Shown here: in pieces, positions 1 through 10,349 of the stretch
Layout of the letters: each line of letters begins with the position of its first letter
How positions within the stretch are numbered: the stretch's first letter is position 1
Origin: Burkholderia sp.
GTDB taxonomy: Bacteria; Pseudomonadota; Gammaproteobacteria; Burkholderiales; Burkholderiaceae
Length of the DNA stretch: 57,271 nucleotides
Direction: 5' to 3'
NCBI GenBank assembly: GCA_030151225.1
Contig: JASLEG010000012.1
Location: 1-57,271, forward strand
The notes under the pieces: model-generated
Databases searched by the model: none
The model's input: only the letters and a program-made list of their open reading frames with translations
What the model was told of the DNA's origin: nothing
Translations under genes and position numbers: made by a program

Positions 1-1
1 G

Positions 2-853
2 CGTGCGCAGGTCTACGTGCTGAAGTCGCTGACCGACGACGAGATGCGCCTGCTGCTCAAGCGTGCGCAGGCGATCGCGCTCGAAGGGCTCGCGTTCGAC
101 GACAAGGCGGTCGACACGCTGGTCGGCTACGCGGACGGCGATGCGCGGCGCTTCCTGAACCTGCTCGAGCAGGCGCAGACGGCGGCCGCGTCGGCCGGCG
201 TGACGACGATCGACGCCGATTTCGTCAGCAGCGCGATGACGCTGAACGCGCGCCGCTTCGACAAGGGCGGCGACAACTTCTACGACCAGATCTCGGCGCT
301 GCACAAGTCGGTGCGCGGCTCGAGCCCGGACGGCGCGCTGTACTGGTTCTGCCGGATGATCGACGGCGGCGCGGACCCGAAGTACCTCGCACGGCGGATC
401 GTGCGGATGGCGTGGGAAGACATCGGCCTCGCCGATCCGCGCGCGATGCAGATGGCGAACGACGCGGCCGCGACCTATGAGCGGCTCGGCTCGCCGGAAG
501 GCGAGCTGGCGCTCGGCCAGGCGGTGATCTATCTCGCGTGCGCGGCGAAGAGCAACGCGGGCTACAACGCGTTCAACCAGGCGATGGCGTTCGTCAAGCA
601 GGACAAGTCGCGCGAGGTGCCGGTGCACCTGCGCAATGCGCCGACCAGGCTGATGAAGGAACTCGGCTACGGCCACGCGTACCGCTACGCGCATGACGAG
701 CCGAACGCGTACGCGGCCGGCGAGACCTACCTGCCGGACGGCATGCGCGAGCCGCGCTGGTACCAGCCGGTGCCGCGCGGGCTCGAATCGAAGATTGCCG
801 ACAAGCTCGCGTGGCTGCGCGAACTCGACCGCGAGGCCGGCAAGAAGGATTAG
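2..853 (+). CDS. rarA: Replication-associated recombination protein A, C-terminal part (5' end outside window)
   Basis: This is the C-terminal part of the RarA/MgsA clamp-loader-like AAA+ ATPase, which acts at stalled replication forks. The reading frame is open from base 2 (R-A-Q-V-Y-V-L-K-S-L), so the true start and the Walker motifs lie upstream of the window. What remains corresponds to the lid helices and the C-terminal tetramerisation domain. Typical stretches are YADGDARRFLNLLE (about 50 residues in), DNFYDQISALHKSVRGS, and MRMAWEDIGLADP-like text as RIVRMAWEDIGLADP. The gene ends at TAG 851-853, and serS starts 95 nt later on the same strand, a neighbour pair common in beta- and gamma-proteobacteria. 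Family identity is secure; only the missing N-terminus limits the annotation. Confidence 0.95.
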   Translation, partial: RAQVYVLKSLTDDEMRLLLKRAQAIALEGLAFDDKAVDTLVGYADGDARRFLNLLEQAQTAAASAGVTTIDADFVSSAMTLNARRFDKGGDNFYDQISALHKSVRGSSPDGALYWFCRMIDGGADPKYLARRIVRMAWEDIGLADPRAMQMANDAAATYERLGSPEGELALGQAVIYLACAAKSNAGYNAFNQAMAFVKQDKSREVPVHLRNAPTRLMKELGYGHAYRYAHDEPNAYAAGETYLPDGMREPRWYQPVPRGLESKIADKLAWLRELDREAGKKD

Positions 854-948
854 CGCACGTTCCCCCCTGCATCCGCCACGCGCGCGCCGTGGCGGACGCG
901 CGGTGCGTTAGAATCCCCGTCTCACACAACGATTTTTCCTGTCCTCCC

Positions 949-2250
<1,302 letters not shown>

Positions 2251-2304
2251 GATCGCGCGGCGGCAAGCTTCCGACGCCCTCGCAAAAAAATTTGTGAAAA
2301 GTGC

Positions 2305-2334
2305 TTGGAAGTTTCGAAAAGATCGTTCTATAAT
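2305..2334 (+). promoter_or_regulatory. Sigma-70 promoter of tRNA-Ser(CGA)
   Basis: TTGGAA at 2305-2310 and a perfect TATAAT at 2329-2334 are separated by 18 nt, in an AT-rich patch between serS and the tRNA. Transcription would start near 2341, about 45 nt before the mature tRNA. Confidence 0.75.
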
Positions 2335-2385
2335 CTTGTTTTCCCGGAAACGACCAGCCGGGAAATGCAGTAAAGCAGTAAGGAA

Positions 2386-2476
<91 letters not shown>

Positions 2477-2483
2477 AAATACG

Positions 2484-2517
2484 AAACCCCTTGATCCAGC
2501 AGGATCAAGGGGTTTTT
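2484..2517 (+). terminator. Rho-independent terminator after tRNA-Ser(CGA)
   Basis: A perfect hairpin, AAACCCCTTGATCC with GGATCAAGGGGTTT around the loop AGCA, runs into a T5 tract at 2513-2517. It ends the tRNA transcript and would work partly in both directions. Confidence 0.9.
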
Positions 2518-2736
2518 CGTTTTGGGCGCGTCATTCATTTTGCCGAAGTGATGTCGAGGCGCGCCATGCGCCGATTCGGGCGGTCGCCGCGCCACGCCCG
2601 ACGTGCGCAGCGAATCCGTGCGCGCATCATTTTTCATTTTCCGCTTCAAGCTTGCCGTTGGCGCGCCGTTAATGGAATTCGGGGCCATGTATTTTGTTTG
2701 CATCATGGTGCCGCCGCCCCCGACGATTCACGTGAT

Positions 2737-4278
2737 ATGAAGCTGAGTTACAAGATCCCTTTCGCATTCGCAGTCGCGTTGCTGCTGATTTTCTCCTGCG
2801 CCCTTTACGGCAATCACATCCTCAACCATTCGATCGATACGTTCTCGACCGATGTCCAGTCGAACGTGGCCAATGAACGGCTCGTGTTGACCACGCTCGT
2901 GCAATTCAAGCTGCAAGTCCAGGAATGGAAGGACACGCTGCTGCGCGGCAAGCAGCCCGAGAAGCTGGACAAGTACTGGACCGCGTTCCAGAAGCGCGAA
3001 CGCACGGTCGATACGCTCGCCGCCGAGCTCGACCGGCAGTTGCCGCCGGGCGACAGCAAGCAGCTCGTCGAGCAGTTCATGCGCGCGCACATCGCGATGG
3101 GGCAGGGCTACCGGCGCGGTTTCGACGCATTCAAGGCGGCCGGCTTCGAGTCGGCCGTGGGCGATGCGGCGGTCGCGGGCATCGACCGCGAACCGGCCGC
3201 GTTGCTCGAGCGCGCCGCGCGGATGATTGCCGACGAGAGCGCCGGGGTGTCCGCGCAGGCGAGTCGCGATGCGCAGCACGCGACGACCGTGAGCCTCTCG
3301 ATCATGCTCGTGATGCTCGTTCTCGCGATGATCGGCAGCTTCATGTTCAGCCGGAGCATCCTGCGCCCGCTCGACGAGGCGGTGGCCTGCGCGAAGGCGG
3401 TCGCCAGCGGCGACCTGACCCGCGAGGTCGACACCACCGGCCGCGACGAGATCGCCGATCTGCTGCGCGCGCTGCAGGCGATGCAGGCCAGCCTGTCGGG
3501 CGTCGTGCTCGAGGTGCGCGAGCATGCCGAGTCGGTTGCGACCGCAAGCGCGGAAATCGCATCGGGCAATCATGACCTGTCCGCACGTACCGAGGCGCAG
3601 GCCGCATCGCTCCAGGAAACCGCGTCGAGCATCGCGGAACTGACGAGCGTCGTGCGGCAGGCCGCCGAGCACGCGCAACACGCGTCGCAGGTCGCCGACG
3701 ACGCGTCGCGGATCGCGTCCTCCGGCGGCAGCGTGATGGCCGAGGCGGTCGAGACGATGAGCGGCATCGCCGACAGCTCGGCGAAGGTCGGCGAGATCAT
3801 CTCGGTGATCGACGGGATCGCGTTCCAGACCAACATCCTCGCGCTCAACGCGGCGGTCGAGGCCGCGCGCGCAGGCGAGCAGGGGCGCGGCTTCGCGGTC
3901 GTCGCGTCGGAAGTGCGCACGCTCGCGCAGCGCAGCGCCGCCGCGGCGAAGGAGATCAAGACGCTGATCGAGCAATCGACGGCGCGCGTCGACGTCGGCG
4001 CGACGCTGATCGGCCAGGCGGGCGCGTCGATCCACGAGATCGTCGGCGCGGTGCAGCGCGTGACGACGTTCGTCGGCGAGATTTCGACGGCGTCGCAGGA
4101 GCAGAGCGGCGGGATCCATCAGGTCAACGTGGCCGTCACGCAGATGGACGAAGCGACGCAGCGCAATGCGGCGCTCGTCGAGCAGGCGTCGGCGGCGACG
4201 CAGTCGCTCGCGGAGCAGGCGCACGCGCTCAGGCACGCCGTGTCGGTGTTCAAGGTGCGCGGCGGCATGGCGGCCTGA
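2737..4278 (+). CDS. Methyl-accepting chemotaxis protein
   Basis: A transmembrane chemoreceptor of 513 residues that would signal to CheW/CheA at the inner membrane. TM1 is about residues 6-30 (KIPFAFAVALLLIFSCALY). A periplasmic all-helical sensor of about 150 residues follows, then TM2 (about 185-208, ending GSFMFSRSI), a HAMP domain, and a long cytoplasmic coiled coil. The signalling tip has the conserved sequence QTNILALNAAVEAARAGEQG from about residue 364. No C-terminal NWETF-like CheR/CheB tether is present; the protein ends KVRGGMAA. An in-frame extension reaches back through the tRNA, but ATG 2737, just before a membrane anchor, is clearly the start. The ligand cannot be deduced. It stands alone, away from che genes. 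Confidence 0.93.
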   Translation: MKLSYKIPFAFAVALLLIFSCALYGNHILNHSIDTFSTDVQSNVANERLVLTTLVQFKLQVQEWKDTLLRGKQPEKLDKYWTAFQKRERTVDTLAAELDRQLPPGDSKQLVEQFMRAHIAMGQGYRRGFDAFKAAGFESAVGDAAVAGIDREPAALLERAARMIADESAGVSAQASRDAQHATTVSLSIMLVMLVLAMIGSFMFSRSILRPLDEAVACAKAVASGDLTREVDTTGRDEIADLLRALQAMQASLSGVVLEVREHAESVATASAEIASGNHDLSARTEAQAASLQETASSIAELTSVVRQAAEHAQHASQVADDASRIASSGGSVMAEAVETMSGIADSSAKVGEIISVIDGIAFQTNILALNAAVEAARAGEQGRGFAVVASEVRTLAQRSAAAAKEIKTLIEQSTARVDVGATLIGQAGASIHEIVGAVQRVTTFVGEISTASQEQSGGIHQVNVAVTQMDEATQRNAALVEQASAATQSLAEQAHALRHAVSVFKVRGGMAA

Positions 4279-4459
4279 GCGCGCCGCGGATGGTGCGGTG
4301 CAATAAAAGTGCCGCCGCCACCGCGTGCGCGCGTCGCTTCGGGCCGCCGCGACGACTATCGCCTTTCGATTCGCGCCGCCATTTGAAAATTACGATTTGA
4401 CTCATGCCCTGCTTTCGGTTGAAGCTAGTAGCTTGCTGTCCGACAGGGGCTGTGCCTGC

Positions 4460-4972
4460 ATGAGTTCGATCTTGACCGTTCGTCGTATCGCTGCCGATCA
4501 GGGCGGCGTCTATCGCGAACTCCGCGCGGCGTCGTTGCGCGAGCCCTACGCGCCCGGCGAAGCGCCGGAGGCCGACATGATGGCTGTCGACGCGGCCGCG
4601 GCGGAGGCACTCGCCGCGCAGCGCGCGACTTCCGATCAGTCGACGACATTCCTGCTGTATACCGAAGGCCATCCGGCCGGCATGATCGGCGCGTATTTCG
4701 ACGGCACGCCGCAGCGCCGCGCGTTCGTCAGCGAGCTGTGGGTCGCACACGCGGTGCGCCACCTGCGCGGCGGCGTGCTGCTCGTCGATACGGCGAGCGC
4801 ATGGCTCGCCGAGCGCGGCGCGCGCGAAATCTATGCGTGGATCGCCGACGCGAACCGCAACGCGGTCCGCTTCTACGAGCGGGCCGGCTTCAACAATACC
4901 GGCGAGCAGGCGCCGATCGCCCGGGTTCCCGGCGCGATGAAGTCGCTGTTCGTCTCGCAAGTGGCGCGCTGA
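4460..4972 (+). CDS. GNAT-family N-acetyltransferase
   Basis: A 170-residue Gcn5-related acetyltransferase that would move an acetyl group from acetyl-CoA to an unknown amine. The GNAT core is visible: a beta-4/alpha-3 region with ELWVAHAVRHLRGGVLLVDT, in which RHLRGG occupies the acetyl-CoA phosphate loop, and the C-terminal NRNAVRFYERAGFNNTGE block that closes the fold. ATG 4460 gives a normal domain start (MSSILTVRRIAADQ) and has a purine-rich AGGGG about 10 nt upstream; an open frame continues upstream to 4325 but lacks family-like sequence. It lies between the chemoreceptor and minC and shares no obvious operon. Confidence 0.85.
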   Translation: MSSILTVRRIAADQGGVYRELRAASLREPYAPGEAPEADMMAVDAAAAEALAAQRATSDQSTTFLLYTEGHPAGMIGAYFDGTPQRRAFVSELWVAHAVRHLRGGVLLVDTASAWLAERGAREIYAWIADANRNAVRFYERAGFNNTGEQAPIARVPGAMKSLFVSQVAR

Positions 4973-5046
4973 CGCGCGCCCGCCAAAAATAATGGCCGGT
5001 GGCGTGGACGACTGTAAAATACGCAAAATTTTTTTGCTGAACGTCC

Positions 5047-5820
5047 ATGTCGCTTAAAAAATCGCCATTCTTCGAACTGCGCAGCGGGACCGTCGACACG
5101 TTGTTCTTCATCGTGAAGACGACCGATCTCGACGTGTTGCGCACCGAGTTGGTCAAGCGCTTCGAAGCGACTCCTGAATTCTTTGCCGATGACGTCGTCG
5201 CGATCGACGTCCGCCGCCTTGCGGACCACGAGCGCGTGCCGCTCGCCGAGATCCGGCGGATGCTCAACGACGTGCGGATGCGCCCGGTCGGGGTCGTCGC
5301 ACAGCCGGGCCAGCAGGCGTGGGCGAGCGAAGCGGGCCTGCCGCTGCTCGAGGCGCGCGACCGTCGCGCGCCGGCTGCGAAGCCGGACGAGGAGGCCGCC
5401 GGGCTGGCCGCCGCAGCCGAGGCGGCGCCGGCGGTCGAACCCGCGCCTGCGCCGGCTCCGCCGGTGGTGCAGGCGCCCGCGGGCAACCAGACGCTGGTGG
5501 TCGACAAGCCGCTGCGCTCGGGGCAGCAGATTTACGCGAAGGGCGACCTCGTGGTGCTCGACCTGGTCAGTTACGGCGCCGAGGTGATCGCGGAAGGCAA
5601 TATCTACATATATGCGCCGCTGCGTGGCCGCGCGCTCGCGGGCGTGCACGGCAACCATGACGCGCGCATTTTCTGCACGTGTCTCGAGCCGGAACTGATT
5701 TCGATTGCGGGCATCTATCGAACCACCGAGAACCCGTTGCCGGCCGACGTGCAGGGCAAACCGGTGCAGATCCGGCTCGAAGAGGAAAAATTGATGATCG
5801 AACCGCTGCGCCTGACGTGA
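5047..5820 (+). CDS. minC: Septum site-determining protein MinC
   Basis: An inhibitor of FtsZ polymerisation that keeps division away from the poles; it is carried to the membrane by MinD. At 257 residues it has the usual two domains: an N-terminal FtsZ-inhibiting domain (about 5-105, KKSPFFELRSGTVDTLFFIV) and a C-terminal beta-helix (about 150-255, with GDLVVLDLVSYGAEVIAEGN and HGNHDARIFC) that dimerises and binds MinD. The two are joined by an Ala/Pro-rich linker (about 105-150) that is longer than in enterics. It is the first gene of minCDE; minD starts 59 nt downstream. Confidence 0.97.
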   Translation: MSLKKSPFFELRSGTVDTLFFIVKTTDLDVLRTELVKRFEATPEFFADDVVAIDVRRLADHERVPLAEIRRMLNDVRMRPVGVVAQPGQQAWASEAGLPLLEARDRRAPAAKPDEEAAGLAAAAEAAPAVEPAPAPAPPVVQAPAGNQTLVVDKPLRSGQQIYAKGDLVVLDLVSYGAEVIAEGNIYIYAPLRGRALAGVHGNHDARIFCTCLEPELISIAGIYRTTENPLPADVQGKPVQIRLEEEKLMIEPLRLT

Positions 5821-5879
5821 CGCACGCGGCGCGAACCGGCTCGATCGGCTCTCATTGACGAACACAGGGTAAAGGGTAA

Positions 5880-6695
5880 ATGGCAAAAATCATCGTGGTG
5901 ACCTCGGGCAAGGGCGGCGTGGGCAAGACGACGACGAGCGCGAGCTTTGCGTCCGGTCTGGCGCTGCGCGGCCACAAGACGGCCGTGATCGACTTCGACG
6001 TCGGCCTGCGCAACCTCGACCTCATCATGGGCTGCGAACGCCGCGTCGTGTACGACCTCGTCAACGTGATCCACGGCGAGGCGAACCTGAACCAGGCGCT
6101 CATCAAGGACAAGAAGTGCGAGAACCTCTTCATCCTGCCCGCGTCGCAGACCCGCGACAAGGATGCGCTGACGCGTGAAGGGGTCGAGAAGGTCATCAAT
6201 GACCTGATCGCGATGGATTTCGAATACATCGTCTGCGATTCGCCGGCCGGCATCGAGTCGGGCGCGCTGCACGCGATGTACTTCGCCGACGAGGCGCTCG
6301 TCGTGACGAACCCGGAAGTGTCGTCGGTCCGTGACTCGGACCGCATTCTCGGCATCCTGTCGTCGAAGACCAAGCGCGCGACCGACGGCAAGGACCCCAT
6401 CAAGGAGCACCTGCTGATCACCCGCTACAGCCCGAAGCGCGTCAACGAAGGCGAGATGCTGTCGCTCGAGGACATCAGCGAGATCCTGCGCATCAAGCTG
6501 ATCGGCGTCGTGCCGGAATCGGAGGCGGTGCTGCACGCGTCGAACCAAGGCTTGCCGGCGGTGCATCTGGACGGCACCGACGTCGCCGAAGCGTACAAGG
6601 ACATCGTCGCGCGCTTCCTCGGCGAGGACAAGCCGCTGCGTTTCACCGATTACCAGAAGCCGGGCCTGCTGCAGCGCCTCTTCGGCAGCAAGTAA
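5880..6695 (+). CDS. minD: Septum site-determining ATPase MinD
   Basis: A ParA/MinD-type P-loop ATPase that recruits MinC to the membrane and oscillates with MinE. The deviant Walker A motif GKGGVGKTT is at residues 10-18, with the signature lysine. The C-terminus, QKPGLLQRLFGSK, is the amphipathic membrane-targeting helix. Its 271 residues are the family length. It sits 12 nt upstream of minE, whose ribosome binding site GGAGGG follows the minD stop, so the genes are translated from one message. Confidence 0.98.
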   Translation: MAKIIVVTSGKGGVGKTTTSASFASGLALRGHKTAVIDFDVGLRNLDLIMGCERRVVYDLVNVIHGEANLNQALIKDKKCENLFILPASQTRDKDALTREGVEKVINDLIAMDFEYIVCDSPAGIESGALHAMYFADEALVVTNPEVSSVRDSDRILGILSSKTKRATDGKDPIKEHLLITRYSPKRVNEGEMLSLEDISEILRIKLIGVVPESEAVLHASNQGLPAVHLDGTDVAEAYKDIVARFLGEDKPLRFTDYQKPGLLQRLFGSK

Positions 6696-6707
6696 CGGAG
6701 GGCGTCC

Positions 6708-6962
6708 ATGTCGATTCTGTCGTTTCTCCTCGGCGAGAAGAAAAAATCCGCTTCGGTCGCGAAAGAGCGCTTGCAGCTCATCATCGCGCACGAGCGCGTC
6801 GGCGGCCGGCCACCGGCCGACTACCTGCCCGCGCTGCAGAAAGAGCTCGTGGCCGTCATCTCGAAGTACGTGAAGATCTCGAACGATGACATCCGCGTGA
6901 GTCTCGAGCGCCAGGACGATCTCGAGGTCCTGGAAGTGAAGATCGAGATTCCGCAGGCCTGA
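6708..6962 (+). CDS. minE: Cell division topological specificity factor MinE
   Basis: An 84-residue protein that stimulates MinD ATPase and drives the pole-to-pole oscillation. The N-terminal membrane-binding helix (MSILSFLLGEKKKSAS) is followed by the MinD-binding segment (AKERLQLIIAHER, about residues 19-31) and the C-terminal dimerisation domain (ISKYVKISNDDIRVSLER). A strong ribosome binding site (CGGAGGG) precedes the ATG. It is the last gene of minCDE; the next gene, the ClC channel, converges from the minus strand with only 20 nt between the two stops. Confidence 0.97.
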   Translation: MSILSFLLGEKKKSASVAKERLQLIIAHERVGGRPPADYLPALQKELVAVISKYVKISNDDIRVSLERQDDLEVLEVKIEIPQA

Positions 6963-6982
6963 CGGCCCGCGCCCGTCGTCAT

Positions 6983-8476
6983 TTATTGCGCGTCGCGGGG
7001 GCCGCTCCGCGCGACGGCATCCGTCGCGGCCGCGGCCGGTTCGTCGCCGGCCGGGGCGTGCCGGCCTGACGCGCCGTCGCCCTCGTCGCGCAGCGTGTCG
7101 AGCGGGTCGGCGGGCGCCGCGGCCGCGTCCTGCGGTGCCGTGACCCCGGAGCGGGGCGGCGTCGCGGGCGAAGGCGCCGGCGCCGGCGGCGCGAGATAGC
7201 GCTGCGCGAGCGTCTCATACAGCGGCGGCGCGAAAAAGCGCGATACGCGGCTGGCGATCAGCGCGGCGGCCATCAGCGAGATCACCAGCGCGTGGCCGTT
7301 GATCATCTCCATCACGATCACGAACGACGTGATCGGCGATTGCGTGACGGCGGCCAGGTAGCCGACCATCGCGAGCGCGACCAGCACCGGCAGGCGCATG
7401 TCGCCGAACACGAGGTGCAGCAGGTTGCCGAAGCCCGCGCCGATCGACAGCGACGGCGCGAAGATCCCGCCCGGAATGCCCGGCAGGTATGACGCGACCA
7501 TCGAGACGATCTTCAGGAACGGGTAGAACACCGACAGCTGCTCGTGGCCGTCGAGCAGCCCGCGCGCTTCCGCATAGCCGCTGCCGAACGTCGTGCCGCC
7601 CGACAGCAGGCCCACCACGGCGATCGCGAGGCCGCACAGCGCGGCGAACGCGATCGGGCGTTCGCGATACAGGCCGAGCAGGCGCGGCGGCAGCCAGCGG
7701 CCGGTATTGAGCAGCAGCCAGCAGAACAGCCCGCCCGCGACGCCGGTGACGACTGCCGTGACGAGCACCGCCACCGCGAGCAGATCCGGGAAATGCGGGC
7801 CGATGTCGATCGTGCCGAAGTACGTGTAGTTGCCGTTCAGGCCGAGTGCCACCACACCGGCGAGAATGATCGCGGTGATCAGCACGCCGCTGGCGCGCGC
7901 AGAAAAGCTGCGCGTCAGCTCCTCGATCGCGAACACGATCCCGGCGAGCGGCGTGTTGAACGCGGCGGACAGCCCGGCCGCCGCGCCCGCGAGCACGAGC
8001 TGGCGCTCGATCTGCGCGTTCGAGCGTGGATAGAAGCGGCGCAGGTTGAACATCAGCGCCGCGCCGACCTGCACGGTCGGGCCTTCGCGGCCGATCGTGA
8101 AGCCGCCGAGGATGCCGAGGAACGAGATCGCGATCTTCGCGAGCAGGATCCGCAGCGTCAGGAGCCGCGATCCGAACGCGCCCGGCTGCGCGTGCAGCGT
8201 CGCGATCACCTGCGGAATGCCGCTGCCCTCCGCGCCACGGAAAAAGCGCCGCGTGAGCCACACCGAGGCCGCTGCGATCGCGGGCGTCAGGATGAGCGGC
8301 AGCCAGGTTACGCGGTGCTGCAGCGTGCGGAACGTGTCGTAGCCCCAGTCGATCAGCCGCGCGTACAGCACCGCGGTCAGGCCGACGGCGATCGCGCCGA
8401 GCCAGAAGACGCCGTACTGGCGCCAGATACGTTGGGTGCGGCGAGTGAGGGCGGGGAACAGGGCAGTGCGTTGCAT
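6983..8476 (-). CDS. ClC-family chloride/proton antiporter
   Basis: A 497-residue inner-membrane ClC protein. The three selectivity-filter motifs are intact: GSGIP (84-88), GREGP (129-133, with the gating glutamate) and GGIFAPSLSIG in the second half. A second glutamate in FAIEEL corresponds to the internal proton glutamate of antiporters, so Cl-/H+ exchange is more likely than channel activity. About ten hydrophobic segments end near residue 420. The remaining 75 residues are an Ala/Pro-rich hydrophilic tail (APPAPAPSPATPP and onward) with no CBS domain, unusual for the family. A TATAAT lies about 28 nt upstream of the start. Confidence 0.92.
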   Translation of the reverse strand: MQRTALFPALTRRTQRIWRQYGVFWLGAIAVGLTAVLYARLIDWGYDTFRTLQHRVTWLPLILTPAIAAASVWLTRRFFRGAEGSGIPQVIATLHAQPGAFGSRLLTLRILLAKIAISFLGILGGFTIGREGPTVQVGAALMFNLRRFYPRSNAQIERQLVLAGAAAGLSAAFNTPLAGIVFAIEELTRSFSARASGVLITAIILAGVVALGLNGNYTYFGTIDIGPHFPDLLAVAVLVTAVVTGVAGGLFCWLLLNTGRWLPPRLLGLYRERPIAFAALCGLAIAVVGLLSGGTTFGSGYAEARGLLDGHEQLSVFYPFLKIVSMVASYLPGIPGGIFAPSLSIGAGFGNLLHLVFGDMRLPVLVALAMVGYLAAVTQSPITSFVIVMEMINGHALVISLMAAALIASRVSRFFAPPLYETLAQRYLAPPAPAPSPATPPRSGVTAPQDAAAAPADPLDTLRDEGDGASGRHAPAGDEPAAAATDAVARSGPRDAQ

Positions 8477-8503
8477 TTCGGCGAGGCCGTCGGCAAAGTC
8501 CCG

Positions 8504-8509
8504 ATTATA
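8504..8509 (-). promoter_or_regulatory. Probable -10 element of the ClC gene
   Basis: TATAAT reads on the minus strand from 8509 to 8504, which would start transcription about 20 nt before the ClC start codon. No convincing -35 hexamer was found at 16-18 nt, so only the -10 is proposed. Confidence 0.45.
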
Positions 8510-8730
8510 GAGAGATGTCGCGGGAGAAGGCCTTCAACTGGCTGTCGCCGATGCTTGCGGCGGGCATACGCGTGGATGCGGGCCGTGGCGCCGGTGCGGC
8601 CGGCATCGGATCGCTGCCGGCTCATGCCCGCCGGCTGTCGCAGCAACGGATCGTGCGCGTGGCCGGCGCGTCACGTCTCGAGTATAGGCAGCGCGCGCTG
8701 CCCGGCAACCCGTGCCGCCCCCGGGGATGT

Positions 8731-10041
8731 TCAGACGAGCGATGCGTCGCGCGTCTCGCGCATCAGCAGCACGCCGAGCAGGCTGATTGCCGCCGCGATC
8801 GACACATAGCCGCCGACCCACGCGAGTCCGCCGCGCGCCGCGAGAACCTGCGCGATATACGGCGCGATCGACGCGCCGAGAATTCCGCCGAGGTTGTAGG
8901 CCACGCCTGCGCCCGTGTAGCGCACATGGGTCGGGAACAGCTCCGGCAGCAGCGCGCCCATCGGCGCGAACGTCACGCCCATCAGGAACAGCTCGATGAT
9001 CAGGAACAGCGCGACCAGCGGCATCGAGCCGCTGCCGAGCAGCGGTTCCATCGTGAAGCCCGACAGTACCGCCACCACGCCGCCCACGATCAGCACCGGC
9101 TTGCGGCCGAAGCGATCCGAGGCCCAGGCCGACAGCGGCGTGGCCAGCGCCATGAACACCACCGCGATGCACAGCAGGCCGAGGAAGCTCGGGCGCGCGA
9201 TGTGCAGCGTGCCCACGCCGTACGACAGCGAGAACACCGTCGAGATGTAGAACAGCGTGTAGCAGACCACCATCGACAGCGCGCCGAGCAGCGTCGGCAC
9301 CCAGTGCCGCGTGAGCAGCGCCGCGACCGGCACGCGCACGCGCTCGTTGCGATCGATCGCGGCCTGGAAGGCCGGCGTCTCGGTGATCTTCAGGCGCACG
9401 TAGAGGCCCACGGCCACCAGCGCCGCGCTGACGATGAACGGCACGCGCCAGCCCCAGCTGCGGAACTGTTCGTCGGACAGGCCCACGGCGAGCGAGAAGA
9501 ACAGGCCGTTCGACATCAGGAAGCCGATCGACGGGCCCAGTTGCGGGAACATGCCGAACCAGCCGCGCTTGCCGGCCGGCGCGTGCTCGGTGGCGAGCAG
9601 CGCCGCGCCGCCCCATTCGCCGCCCAGGCCTATACCCTGGCCGAAGCGCAGCACGCACAGCAGGATGGGCGCGAGCGCGCCGATCGAGTCGTAGCCGGGC
9701 ACGAAGCCGATCGCCGTGGTGGACACGCCCATCACGAGCAGCGAGGCCACCAGCGTGGACTTGCGGCCGAAGCGGTCGCCGAAGTGGCCGAACAGGAAGG
9801 AGCCGATCGGGCGCGCGATGAACGCGATGCCGAAGGTGACGAAGGCCGACAGCGCCTGCGCCGTGCTCGAGCCGTGCGGGAAGAACACCGGGCCGATCAC
9901 GAGCGCGGCGGCGGTGGCGTAGACGTAGAAATCGTAGAACTCGATCGCGGTGCCGATGAAGCTCGCGAACACGATGCGCGCATGGCTGACGGGCTGCGAG
10001 CCGGGCGACGCGGCGCTGACCGCCGATGGGGTAGAGGACAT
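8731..10041 (-). CDS. MFS transporter, metabolite:proton symporter (MHS) family
   Basis: A 436-residue, 12-TM major facilitator of the MHS branch (relatives of ShiA, ProP and citrate symporters). The N-terminal FIGTAIEFYDFYVYATAAAL segment is characteristic. The cytoplasmic loop motif GHFGDRFGRKSTL (about residues 95-107) and its repeat in the second half (ASDRFGRKPVLI) are present, as is GGEWGGAALLATEHAP. Substrates of this branch are mostly carboxylates or zwitterions; the particular one cannot be told from sequence. A second MHS transporter occurs at 41043. It begins the segment where synonymous codon choice differs from the genes on its left. Confidence 0.9.
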   Translation of the reverse strand: MSSTPSAVSAASPGSQPVSHARIVFASFIGTAIEFYDFYVYATAAALVIGPVFFPHGSSTAQALSAFVTFGIAFIARPIGSFLFGHFGDRFGRKSTLVASLLVMGVSTTAIGFVPGYDSIGALAPILLCVLRFGQGIGLGGEWGGAALLATEHAPAGKRGWFGMFPQLGPSIGFLMSNGLFFSLAVGLSDEQFRSWGWRVPFIVSAALVAVGLYVRLKITETPAFQAAIDRNERVRVPVAALLTRHWVPTLLGALSMVVCYTLFYISTVFSLSYGVGTLHIARPSFLGLLCIAVVFMALATPLSAWASDRFGRKPVLIVGGVVAVLSGFTMEPLLGSGSMPLVALFLIIELFLMGVTFAPMGALLPELFPTHVRYTGAGVAYNLGGILGASIAPYIAQVLAARGGLAWVGGYVSIAAAISLLGVLLMRETRDASLV

Positions 10042-10349
10042 GATGGTTCCGTGGTGCGGGTGCGAAGCGGGCGTCGGGGCCTGCTGCGGATGTTCGGGTC
10101 TCGATTCGTTGTTTCATCCCGTGCCGATGCGCGTGACGGCGGCGCGGGTGCCGGCTTCAGGGCCGGCGGCTGGGCGTTCCGCGCGTGTCGCGCGGGCGCC
10201 GACCTGTCTGCTCGCGGGCGGGCCGGCCGGGTAGGCGGCTCGCGACGAGTCGTCCTCGATGGACGGAGCGGGTAGGCGCGCATTATACCAAGCGCGGCCG
10301 GGCGGCCCGGTGCCTCGGGGCGGCGGGCAGGAGCGGCGCGGCCCGTGCA
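10042..10349 (-). other. Intergenic stretch between MHS transporter and lipoprotein gene
   Basis: This 308-nt gap upstream of the minus-strand transporter contains one clear signal, an extended -10 box at 10282-10290. Open frames through it are arginine/alanine-rich shadows with no family resemblance. It is otherwise a long, GC-rich leader or spacer. Confidence 0.6.
10282..10290 (-). promoter_or_regulatory. Extended -10 promoter of the MHS transporter
   Basis: TGGTATAAT on the minus strand is a perfect TATAAT preceded by the TGn extension, in very GC-rich surroundings. Transcription would begin near 10275 and leave a leader of roughly 230 nt before the transporter. Confidence 0.55.
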
